In this document: positions 54,758 to 64,000 of the stretch, piece after piece
Numbering within the stretch: position 1 is the first letter of the stretch
How the letters are laid out: each line of letters begins with the position of its first letter
From: Dichetophora obliterata
Taxonomy: Eukaryota; Arthropoda; Insecta; Diptera; Sciomyzidae
Direction: 5' to 3'
Assembly: GCA_963920525.1 (NCBI GenBank)
Contig: OY986439.1
Location: 42,291,485-42,355,484 of the forward strand
DNA: 64,000 bases
Program-made: the position numbers and the translations under genes
Notes under the pieces: generated by a model
Seen by the model: only the letters and a program-made list of their open reading frames with translations
Told to the model about the DNA's origin: nothing
The model's database searches: none

Positions 54758-55640
54758 ATGGATAAAGAAGAATTTTGTACCTTGATTCAGCATTACTTTT
54801 TGCGTAACAAAACTGCGAAAGAAGCAAAAAAAAAACACGATTTATGTGAATTTTATTTATATATTATGGTGAATCTTTTCCGTCATATTCCACAGTAAAA
54901 TACTGGATTGCTAAGTTCGAAAAAGGTCGAATCAGCACAAAAGATGAACACGCCAGGAGAGCACCAAAAACTGTGACCACTTCAGAATGTTTTGGAAAAA
55001 TCCATGATTTCGTATTGTACAATCCGAAAGTGAAAGTGCGTGAGATAGCTATAGCTATAGGCATATCAAATTGTTTTCAATTTTACATGAACATTTGGGC
55101 TTAAAAAATCTGACTACAAGATGGGTGCACCGTTCGTTAACGATCAATCAGGAACGTGTTCACACTTCCCAACAATGTTTGGATATGTCTAAACAAAATC
55201 CGACTGATTTTTAACTAAAAATAGTGACCATGGATGAAACATGGACTTACCACTATACACCAGAAACTAAGAAATCAGCAAAAGAGTCGATAGGTCCCAG
55301 TGGAAGTGTACCAAAGCGAGCGAAGACTCGACAATCGGCCGGAAAGGTGTTGGCGTCTGTTTTTTGGGATTCAAGTGGCGTTTTGTTCATCGTATTACTG
55401 CAAATTATTTGACTGATAGAAGAAAAAAAGAATATTTTTCGCACGACAGTGCTTCAGCTCACAAATTGATCGAAACCAAGGTCAAATTGCACGAGTTACG
55501 CTTCGAACTGCTTCCTCATTATTCATTTTTTCATATTTGGCTGCCAGCGACTATTATCTGTTTCCAAACTTAAAAGCCTATCCAAACAAAGCAATACATT
55601 GTAACAGTAGATCATAAGCTTTAGGGCAAAGTGCATCAAG
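54758..55640 (+). pseudogene. Mariner transposase (classical group), frameshifted
   Basis: ATG at 54,758 gives MDKEEFCTLIQHYFLRNKTA, the usual mariner start. After deletions and shifts one reads TVKYWIAKFEKGRISTKD, KVKVREIAIAIGIS, then IVTMDETWTYHYTPETKKSA (first catalytic Asp in DETW, 55,230), AGKVLASVFWDSSGVLFI, HDSASAHKLIE (second-Asp region, usually QDNA-AH) and LHELRFELLPHYS. The third Asp block, normally HPPYSPDLAPSD-Y, is destroyed by a frame change near 55,540. This group (DETW, D34D) differs from the three minus-strand mariner copies, which have SDEAHF. Confidence 0.75.
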
Positions 55641-55779
55641 AGAATGACATATCACCATACATCTAGAGAGCGACATATGACAATATATATGTGACTACCA
55701 CTACAGATATCTTCTGAATAGCACCATCAATTAGTATTATATAGAATAAAATATATAATGTGTAATTTGTTTATTTATT

Positions 55780-56460
55780 ATACCAAAAACATTGATTAGT
55801 TTGCACATAATAATTTCAGATGAGAATATTTTCTTGTTTCATACTTTTTAGAGCGTGCTTTTTAGTAATCGGGTTTCAAATTTTTGAACTAATTTTTAAC
55901 TTAAATTATTTAGAGGATATAATTTTTACTTAATCAAAAGTAATAATTGCTAATAAATTGTTTGATGGTGAAATTATAAACAAATATGTTTATTATGTCA
56001 CTAAAAATTTTATTTTCATGACTTTATGACCAATGGAGGGTGCCCCATTCAGTTTAATGTGACATCACATAGCTTATGACCAGCTGACGAAAAAAACGCT
56101 TCCAACGATGCCTAATTTGCCAAAATATTCATTTTTTTTCTGACGTTACATAGCCTATCACAAGCGGATGATCAAAACCCTTCCAACGATACCTCATCTA
56201 TCAAATAATTATAAGTAGTTAACTGTTTATTTGACTTTTTGTTAAGTCACATAACATATCACCAGCGGACGATGAAAACATTTTCAACGATACCTCATTT
56301 GTCAAATTATGATAAGTAGTTTAGAAGTTAGAGTTTATTTGACTGGCTGTCCTCTAGAGGGCGCTATATTCAATTTTTTTGTGACGTCACATATTTTATC
56401 ACCAGCGGACGATCAAAACGCTTCCAACGATACCTCATTTAGCTTTCGTGATCTACAAAT
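55780..56460. mobile_element. Relative of the 14-kb MITE with a tandem-repeated interior
   Basis: The left part (55,785-55,880: taccaaaaacattgattag, cagatgagaatattttcttg, tagtaatcgggtttcaaa) matches the right end of the 14,033-14,446 MITE. From 56,060 a unit containing atcaccagcggacgatcaaaa, cgcttccaacgatacctcattt and sometimes gtgacgtcacat is repeated four times (near 56,075, 56,155, 56,255 and 56,395), in reverse orientation to the copy at 14,130-14,215. No coding frame. Confidence 0.6.
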
Positions 56461-56788
56461 CATTTCAAATAGTTCTGCCTAATTTTTTTTATACTCTTAG
56501 CTATACCAAAATCTTAACATTTTTTTTTTCTTAACGTAAAAATGCATATGGCTTTATTTTATAAAACGCACGCAGTCATTTGCGTAACATTTTTTCTATC
56601 CGACAAAGTATTTTAAAGGAAATTTTCGATGAGAGATAGAGAGGGGTTGTTCTAATTCGTATGGAAGTCACATGGAAATGGAATTACCAGACAAAAAATC
56701 CCAAGTGAGGTGATTACGTGTGTTTAAGGCCATTAATTTTTCTTAAAATAAATAGATAAAGTTTTAATATGTGGCATTTCTACATTAA

Positions 56789-57073
56789 CCCATTAAACGC
56801 CACTGTACTCATTTGAGTACAGAAAAATATTTTTAATTTTTAAAGTTTTCTTTGTTGTTAAGCATTAGTGAATTTTTTTTGGTAATTGCCAATCGTTAAG
56901 CGGGTCAATTCCATTTGTTTCTTATCTTTTTTTTTAAATATGTTTTCTTAAAACAACAATAAAAAAAGTAAAAATATAAAAAAACATTTTTTTGCTATTT
57001 TAGTTTGTTTTCTATTGTAAAATAAACATTTTTTGGACTTTTCACTTTTACTTTTCATTTGGCTGTTAATGGG
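56789..57073. mobile_element. piggyBac-type MITE, TTAA target, 285 bp
   Basis: TTAA flanks both sides (56,785-56,788 and 57,074-57,077). The ends are CCCATTAAACGCC and, on the complement, CCCATTAACAGCC (11 of 13). CCC ends at TTAA are the hallmark of piggyBac-type elements. A 9-bp hairpin, ctgtactca-tt-tgagtacag, lies just inside the left end at 56,803-56,822. No coding capacity. Confidence 0.75.
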
Positions 57074-57079
57074 TTAATA

Positions 57080-59560
57080 AAGAAAATTTTTTTATAATAA
57101 ATTTACAAAATTCTTTTTGATTTGGGACCATAAATTATTGACTTTTGTTTGATAAACCAAATTTTTTTAAAATACAACATTTTTGATTTTGCATCTTTGT
57201 CCCTATTCAACGCAGTGCTGTTTGGTGCGCTAACTCTTTGCTAAAATAAACTCGCAAAAGAAAATTGTCCTTAAATTTGTCTTTAAATTACACTGGCATT
57301 TAATTAATAACAACAATACTAGTTCAATTGATTCTAGTAAAAACCTATATTAAATTCTATTATAGTTAAAAAAAAACTAGTAACACTAATCAAATCATAT
57401 TAATTATCTTTACCTATAATTTCAACAGATGAGTTTAACTAGTACTGGTATTTTTTCAGCTACTAAATTTCCTAGTATTTTAACAAGTTGACACACTGCA
57501 GGGTCTAGAAGGTATAGTAAGTGGAAACCATTATCGTACATCACTCAGCTGGCAGCTCCATTAACAATAAAATTATATACAAAAGAGATAGAAGATTACT
57601 TAGAAGCTCTAAATATAGAGACTCAAAACATGTCTAGTAATATTTTATGCTATATGCATATATAATATACTTATTTGTTAAAGCAAAGTCCGTTAAGAAA
57701 GTAAAGCCGAAGTGATTTATTAAAACAGTGACAAGATTAAGTAAAGATTAGTTGAAGCGACAGAAATTCAATTAGTAGAATGTATTTTGCTTAAGCTAAG
57801 AATTTATTATAAGCTTTTAACATAATCAAGATATGACATAAATCAAAGAACAGTAAAATGTTAAGAAGAACACACAAATAATTTAGAATCATTTCGCTCA
57901 TTCATTAAATAAATTCACAAGCAGTGAAATTAAATTAAATTTTGGAATTTAATTTTATGCAACTAATGTATTTCATTTAACCCACAGTTCGGTTTTCTGT
58001 CTTATAATCAATGCACTAAAATTCATCTGACTGTGGAACGTCATAAATAACTTTATGCATTTGGCAACTTTTGCAAATTGCATTTTTATTATCTTCAGCA
58101 GTCGTCAAAATGCATATTTTCTGCACAATATTCCTTAAGCTATATCCGTTTTTTTATCGTTTTGAGCAGCTGCCTGCTAAAATCAATTGTGATTAAATTA
58201 AAACTTGAAAACACTGTGCGACAAATTGTAGCTTTTGTTAAAATTGACTGAAGATATTTTATTTGTTTAACTCATAAAACATATTCACCAAAAAATTTTC
58301 CTGGACTAACTTCATTAAGGGTCTTTTTTTAAGGTCAAAGCTTATGATTTATTCTCACATTCAATATTCCCTATCTTCTAAATAAATTTTGGCAGAAAAC
58401 CTTCAGAAAAATCCTTGGTCTATGAAATTGGTCTTCATTGTTTCCCCCTAAATTTATGCTATGGGAAAAAATACTCCCTTAATGAACGTGTTTTTAAGAA
58501 AGAATTCCGCTGTGATTCGCTAGTTTTAAGTCATTAGAAAGAGTCGGATATATTCGATAAGTGACTTTAGGAATGCCGTATTTAAAAAAAATAGATTCGA
58601 GATTATTTTTTATAATAGTCTATACTCCACATCGACTTGCCGCTCTTTTCGTATCACGCCAGACATTTAAACCCAGCGGTCAGCAATTGTAATACCTGAT
58701 TAAATCTGGTGTGAAATAAGATCTATTTTGCTTTGAAAATTCGGGAATAATGTCATTACTGATTTTAGAGTAAGCATTTCCATTCAAGATTTTTGAAAAT
58801 TTCCCTGAATTGTCCAATCTGTGAACATTTTGTTTTTTTTTTTCGATCTCAGACCGGAAGATGCCCCTGAGTTTAGAAGCGAAGGTGTAATGCTGCCAAA
58901 CGTTTATGAGTGCTTCCAGTTAGCCAAACCCTGAATTTGCTTCATGTTCACACCTGAACGATGGCTGAGATTAGAAGCGAAATGATAATGGCACCAAATA
59001 ACTTTGGGAAATTAAAATAAAAATCTGACAATGCGAAGTAATCGACGCATATTTTTTCATTCTTAAAAATTTAAAATAGGAGCACATTAAAAAATATTAA
59101 AAAAATATTTTCATGCGAAATTCATAAATGAAAATAATATTCTATATACTATGTATGCATATTATATTATAGTATTATATATATATATAATAGATGACTT
59201 TAAAATGAAAAATAGGCTTACTTGCTTTTTCGTTTGAATATTCACTATAGAGTATTCACTACCTGATAGAAGCCCTGATTTTTTAGCGTTCCCTGAGGCT
59301 TGAATTTTTAGAGGAATTTTCTTGGGGATATTCAGGCCTGAGTTTACGTTATACGATATCAGGTGTTACGTAAGTATGACATCTTAATGGGAAAGGAAAT
59401 CAAGTGGTGCGTTGAAAACTCTGGCCTTACCATTACCCCACAGGCCTTAGGGAATGTATTGTTTCAGGCCTATTTTAACCGCTGGGAGTTTGTTGGTTCA
59501 TTCTTTTTCAATTCTTAGCATGCACCTTTTTCTCTTACCCACATTAAATAATTGAAGAAT
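57080..59560. other. No supported gene
   Basis: AT-rich, no frame of note and no recognised transposon ends. At 58,850-59,000 the phrase gagtttagaagcgaaggtg recurs diverged as gagattagaagcgaaatga, a small local duplication. This is one of the longest stretches without an identified repeat, so it may be ordinary intergenic sequence. Confidence 0.4.
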
Positions 59561-59570
59561 GGACGCTAAT

Positions 59571-60390
59571 TTAGTGCGAACGTTTATAGATTTTGTTTAA
59601 AATTAATTTTTTATTTTAAAACCAATTTTTTATTTTATAATTTTTTATTCGAACAATTCTCTTTGAACAAATTTTTAATACTGAAATTTTCAAAATGAAA
59701 ATTTCTGAAATTATAATAACTGAATACAATTCAAAATTTTTTTTTATAACAAGTGTTTTATAGGCAAGTGTAAGTATAATACGTTATTAATGAAACTAAA
59801 GGTAAGTACAATATAACAAAAGGTAAGTATTAATGTAACAAACAGGTGTAATAGAGCACCACATTATAATGTGGTGCTCTATTACATCACCACATAGAGT
59901 AAATCTCTACAGCCTATTTTACCTGTTTGTTACATTAATACTTACCTTTTGTTACATTGTACTTACCTTTAGTTACATTAATACTTACCTCTTTGTTATA
60001 TTGTACTTACCTTTAGTTTCATTAATAACGTATTATACTTACACTTGCCTATAAAACACTTGTTATAAAAAAACATTTTGAATTGTATTCTGTTATTATA
60101 ATTTCAGAAATTTTCATTTTGATAATTTCAGTATTAAAAATTTGTTCAAAGAAAATTGTTCGAATAAAAAATTATAAAATAAAAAATTGGTTTTAAAATA
60201 AAAAAATAATTTTAAACAAAATCTATAAACGTTCGCACTAAAACTGGAAGTACAATATAACAAAGAGGTAAGTATTAATGTAACTAAAGGTAAGTACAAT
60301 ATAACAAAAGGTAAGTATTAATGTAACAAACAGGTAAAATAGGCTGTAGAGATTTACTCTATGTGGTGATGTAATAGAGCACCACACTAA
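59571..60390. repeat. Three-arm palindromic repeat with 22-bp internal repeats
   Basis: The structure is centred on a perfect 38-bp palindrome at 59,848-59,885 (gtaatagagcaccacatta and its complement). The left arm (59,571-59,866) and the right arm (59,867-60,242) are complementary over their whole length, the left lacking one 46-bp repeat pair and a 35-bp piece containing ggctgtagagatttactcta. A third copy of the inner part, in left-arm orientation and including that piece, lies at 60,243-60,390 and ends at the same gagcaccaca. Inner parts consist of ~22-bp units alternating aggtaagtacaatataac and aggtaagtattaatgtaac. The likely reading is a foldback element with ~145-bp ends (59,867-60,009 and 60,245-60,390) joined head to head with a partial second copy. 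Confidence 0.75.
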
Positions 60391-60394
60391 GTCC

Positions 60395-61720
60395 TCTTTT
60401 GTTTGCTTCAATTAATTCTTTATTTAAACAAAGCCGAAACTATACAAACACACGTGCAACAATTCACTGGCTCAAACATTCTGATAATTTTTATAAAAAC
60501 ACTGAAATTCGGCTTATTACTGACTTGATTTGTGAGCACGTTTCTGATTTATTTCTAAATGGAAGCATAACAAGCATTTCCGTTTCCGCTTGTAAGCTTA
60601 TCCAACATTTTGTAATGTCCTCAATTGTTTTCCTTTTAAAGCATTTGCCAAACAACTAACTAGCTGATATGTTAACGGAAACTTCTCTGCTTTCCTCTTA
60701 TGAGCTTCATGAAATAAACATTGTTATCTTAACTCGTTCGTTCACAAAAAAAAAATAAAAACAGATATGTTGGATTCCTTGAAATTGTCCCAACGAAACT
60801 TTAAAATGTCCATACTTAGAGTAAGCTGCCTGATGAAACAAAGATTATCGGACAAATTTTATTGTGAAATTTATGTCGCATGTTTACCCGAACAATGAAC
60901 TCGTAACACTTTTTTTATATATGATTTTTTAGTGTTTTTGTGCACTTTGTCGAACACATTTTACTTTTATTGCTTAATTCGGGTTGATTTTGTTTGCACA
61001 TAAAAACATATCTAAAATTACAACATTGCCATTTACTTAGATGAGGACGTCGACATTGAAAACTTTTTAAGGCAAATTGGATAACTTTAATCGTGTCGAA
61101 ATTAACAGAAATTCTTTCGGTAATTTGCTGAAGCAACTCTTAGGAATTCAACTCTTACGGATCTAGATTTCGAGTAGTGCAAAGTTTACGATATACAAAA
61201 ATGTTCAACTTTTTCCAAAAATCAAAGTTTTCGATCAGCGAGGTCTTTGCGAATAACCGCACAAGTAAAAATCGCTCAAACGACTGAAATTCATTGGGCG
61301 ATTGTACATTAGAGTGGACATTTTTTTTTTTTTTTAATAACATGTTATTCGCCCCTTAATTTTTTTCTTTTGGGCACAAATAACATATTTCCAAAACTGT
61401 AGACTGTTTGGTCAACGTTAAGGCGTGGCACATGCGCCCTCAAGTTGACAAGAAGGGATTTTGCACAATTTAATAAGAAAAAAGTTATAACTTCATTATT
61501 ATTTATCAAAATTTATGTTAAGTATCGATATTATATTTAATTTTGACTATTATTTTAATGCATGCCCCTAAAAAGGCGTGGCACCTTATATAATTTAAGT
61601 AATATATACGAAAATATGTAGTTTTTGCTTCAAAATATGATGGAATCTTACATATGTATGTAAAATTTATTTCCTAAAAGTCATTAAATAAATGCCGGCA
61701 AGTTAAAATAAAACACAAAT
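60395..61720. other. No supported gene; 3' flank of the DDE-like gene
   Basis: Frames such as 60,399-60,659 (86 codons) have no motif. The region 61,350-61,470 has ttaaggggcgaataacat on the minus strand, a possible transposon end of the neighbouring gene's element, but its partner would lie beyond the window. AATAAA on the minus strand at 61,666-61,671 could serve as that gene's poly(A) signal, 53 bases past the stop. Confidence 0.4.
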
Positions 61721-61723
61721 TGA

Positions 61724-63896
61724 TTAGTGTTCCATGAGATCTGATTTATTAATACCTTTATAGTTTTTTCGATAATCAGTTACAATTTGTAAGATAAATT
61801 GTTTTTCTTCTTCATTTTTTGATAATGAATTATTATATTCTTCCATTAATTTAACATTTCGTTCGGCAGTATCGTTAACTACCCTCATTTTACTGACGAT
61901 ATTTACGCCCTGTATATAGCTTGGCTCGTTCTGCCATTGGGAGGGTTCTTTTTGGAAAAAATCGGTTGCAATCGAAAAACGTTCAAAGAAGTGAAGTGTA
62001 TTTTTGGTTACGAAGTCCTCAATTGATTTTGATTGTAAGTCCTGTATATCAGTAATCAGCCGCTTGCTCTCATTTTCTGACTCTACACGAAGTCTCTTTA
62101 TCATACGAGTTTTTGTTTCAGAAGTAATGGTTTCATCAAAAAACGAAAAACCTACTGTTTCTGCTGCTAAATACCATAAATGGTTACGGAATTTTCCCAA
62201 AGTTGTATTGCTTACGTTTTCGTTGACATTTTTGTAGGCGAAAAGAGATTTAATAAAAAGAAGGTCTTGATTAGGCGCTTTGGCAGCTATTGGCGCTTCT
62301 TTCCAGACTTTTACATAAATTTTCACAATAAATAAACAAGCATCGCGTATGGCGTCTATTTCATCTGACGACATGACAAACTCTTCTCTGAATAAAAACA
62401 TTTTTAATGAATAAATCGCCTTGGCCATCCAGCGAGCGTGATGACATGCTCCTGGTGACTTGAATTTATAATTCCTTTCGTGCTCCCCAAGAAATATTAG
62501 GCTTAATTCCAGAAGCTCCTTATAATCAGCCCTAGGCTGTTTTATTTTTAAATATTGGCGGAAAAACGTGGCTAGATCTTCTAATTCGAAAACGCTAATA
62601 TGCTGACTTACCTTCTCGTCATCAACTCCAAATTTAAAATTTTCTTGGTTTATCATCGCCCAGGACCCTTTAAACTTTTGGAAAATTGACAAAGTTGGTC
62701 CACTTGAAGACAAATTTCTTTTTTCAAATACGCTCTTTAATACAATTTCGTAGATGTGGTGACGACAGGGCAAGTACAAAAGATCTTTTCCTAATTCCTG
62801 TTCCAATATCACGCAAGCACCTTGAAGTCTTCCCGTGTTTGTTGCTGTTGTATCAAAACACAGGGCCTGAACTTTGTCTGTCAAATTCCACTCTTTTAAT
62901 AATTGGATTATTGCTTCAGCCTGTTGCCTTCCTGTACCAGCCTGTAATGCAGGAACTCCAAGTAGATGCTCTGTCTCTGTAGATGTAATAACAACTGGCA
63001 ATCTGTCTACTTTTTCCTTTCCAGTTAATGATGGTAACAGCTTTCCATCCCAATGTACTGTAATGGTTTGCGGTAAAATGTTTTGAAATTTTTCCTTTAA
63101 ATTTATAGCTGTTTCAGATCGAATTTTTTTACGGCAATTTCGAATTGTACTTTTACTTATTGCTAACTGACTTAAATCATGGCCCAATGCTTCAGCAGTG
63201 CCTATGATAATTCGAACAGCATCTCTGTCGCTAACTTTACACTTGTCCAGAGTCGCAACAAGCTTGGGTGTTATAAAGTTTTTCATTTTACGTTTCTTTC
63301 CCACATTTCCAGTAGATGTTTGTTGAAAATTGTCTTGAAGCTCATCACTGCAACCAAATTTTGAGATTGCTCCTGGTGATACTTTTCTTGCCTTATCAGT
63401 TCTCTTTCTTCACGCATATTTCTTCTTTTCTCTCTTTCAAAAAGTGCTCGATCGCTTCCAATCATACCACCTGGTCTGCCTTTTTTCCGTTGATTAAGTA
63501 GAAATAGTCTATCTTCGATTTGAATAATACTTAACGCATCACCATGAGCGATATCAAACAAATCGTCTAATTCTTCCACAAAATCGTGCTCACGTTTCTC
63601 CTGTAGAGCTGTACGGCGCTTACAAGTTTTCTGAAGTGTCTTCCACTGATGATATAGAGCTTCCACTTTCTGAACGCTACGAATATTCTGGCTTTTGGGA
63701 ATACGTGCTTTATCCCAGAGTACTTCTGCTTCTTTAATTACAAGATATGCACTTGGACGAAGATTGAGCTTAATTTTCCGCATATTGTAAAAAAGAACTT
63801 TCAATATTTGCCCTTTTGATGGTAACTTGCACCCAATGATTTGACTTTCGTCGTGCCCAAGCAGAAATAACTTTTCATTTGCTCTTGTTTCCATTG
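61724..63896 (-). CDS. Transposase-like protein of an unrecognised DDE/hAT-like family
   Basis: This is the best preserved large coding region, about 730 codons in two frames on the minus strand. The upstream frame (63,894-63,283) has KLPSKGQILKVLFYNMRK, a helical region, an acidic DDLFDIAHGDA segment, NQRKKGRPGG and a coiled-coil-like RREKRRNMREERELIRQEK. The family's sequence then continues in the second frame (SDELQDNF... before 63,304), so a 1-base shift near 63,360-63,375 must join them. The 61,724-63,304 frame (526 codons) shows VHWDGKLLP (Asp 86), ALCFDTTATNTGR (Asp 151), LPCRHHIYE (Cys 180, His 182-183), HHARWMAKAIYSLK (Arg-Trp 291-292) and LAAETVGFSFFDE (Glu 381). The order D, D, C-x-H-H, RW, E is hAT-like. 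I recall similar uncharacterised multi-copy arthropod proteins but cannot name the family. Confidence 0.65.
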
Positions 63897-63973
63897 CTGT
63901 TTGAGTTACATTAATAATATTAAATATGTTATAATATTTTGAAAATATCGAGCACTTTGTTGTTTAAACTTAC
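63897..63973 (-). other. Predicted 77-nt intron in the DDE-like gene
   Basis: On the minus strand a perfect donor (attg|GTAAGT) lies at 63,973 and an acceptor (actcaaacAG|ca) at 63,898-63,897. Splicing joins LKDKVYKI in frame to AMETRANEKLF, so the first Met of the main exon is probably internal and the gene starts beyond 64,000. Confidence 0.55.
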
Positions 63974-64000
63974 CAATTTTATAAACCTTATCTTTCAATC
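63974..64000 (-). CDS. Upstream exon of the DDE-like gene, partial
   Basis: The last 27 bases of the window read L-K-D-K-V-Y-K-I on the minus strand in the frame that fits the main exon after splicing. The exon continues past the window edge. Confidence 0.4.

Overview
The window looks like a repeat-dominated stretch of an insect nuclear chromosome, most likely a true fly (Diptera). It is very AT-rich, and the introns I can infer are short (60 and 77 nt). The mobile elements (mariner, Tc1, hAT, PIF/Harbinger, piggyBac-type, Helitron, Jockey/CR1-like, RTE-like, an RNase H-bearing non-LTR element, a Gypsy-type scrap) are a typical fly mix. A tRNA-derived SINE at about 40.9 kb reminds me of fruit-fly (tephritid) SINEs; that placement is from memory and is only an inference. 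I see no rRNA, CRISPR or bacterial-type operon. Only two coding loci look possibly functional: an unrecognised single-exon gene on the minus strand (28,997-29,746), and a large, mostly intact transposase-like gene on the minus strand running off the right end (61,724-64,000).

Layout. 1-1.8 kb: AT-rich, no supported gene. 1.77-7.17 kb: a 5.4-kb hAT-type element with 13-bp terminal inverted repeats (TIRs) and a 7/8 target duplication; a broken RTE-like retrotransposon lies inside it. 7.85-9.67 kb: an unclassified unit bounded by inverted repeats. 9.7-13.7 kb: an RNase H-encoding non-LTR element split by a 3.0-kb TA-flanked DNA element, which itself contains a Jockey/CR1-like copy and a SINE remnant. 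14.0-21.1 kb: small DNA elements, including a PIF/Harbinger-type element (15,968-16,573) that still carries the spliced start of a MADF-domain gene. 21.3-23.4 kb: a non-autonomous Helitron inserted in a locally triplicated repeat. 23.8-25.7 kb: a long-TIR hAT-type element carrying a deleted mariner. 26.6-28.75 kb: a decayed Jockey/CR1-like element. 29.0-29.85 kb: the unrecognised host-type gene with TATA box and poly(A) signals.

32.6-36.5 kb: tandem arrays (a ~271-bp satellite ending in an inverted copy; a 411-bp duplication carrying a palindromic MITE). 36.5-37.4 kb: a dead mariner. 37.95-39.9 kb: a minus-strand Jockey/CR1-like fragment. 40.65-44.62 kb: a Tc1 element broken by a SINE and by a 2.3-kb hAT that contains its own MITE. 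44.6-48.1 kb: a mariner remnant and a nearly full-length but stop-ridden BED-finger hAT transposase. 48.4-52.4 kb: a Jockey/CR1-like reverse transcriptase split by a minus-strand Helitron complex with a ten-unit ~142-bp satellite and two Helitron heads, ending in a 20-unit heptamer tail. 52.7-57.1 kb: a Gypsy-type integrase scrap, another mariner, and two MITEs. 59.57-60.39 kb: a large three-arm palindrome. 61.7-64 kb: the DDE-like gene.

The genes do not form a pathway. What holds the window together is repeated nested insertion, and several layers can be ordered in time because target duplications, split reading frames or mirror copies keep the empty site visible. Ends and reading frames were read by eye; family names rest on recognised motifs, not on searches.
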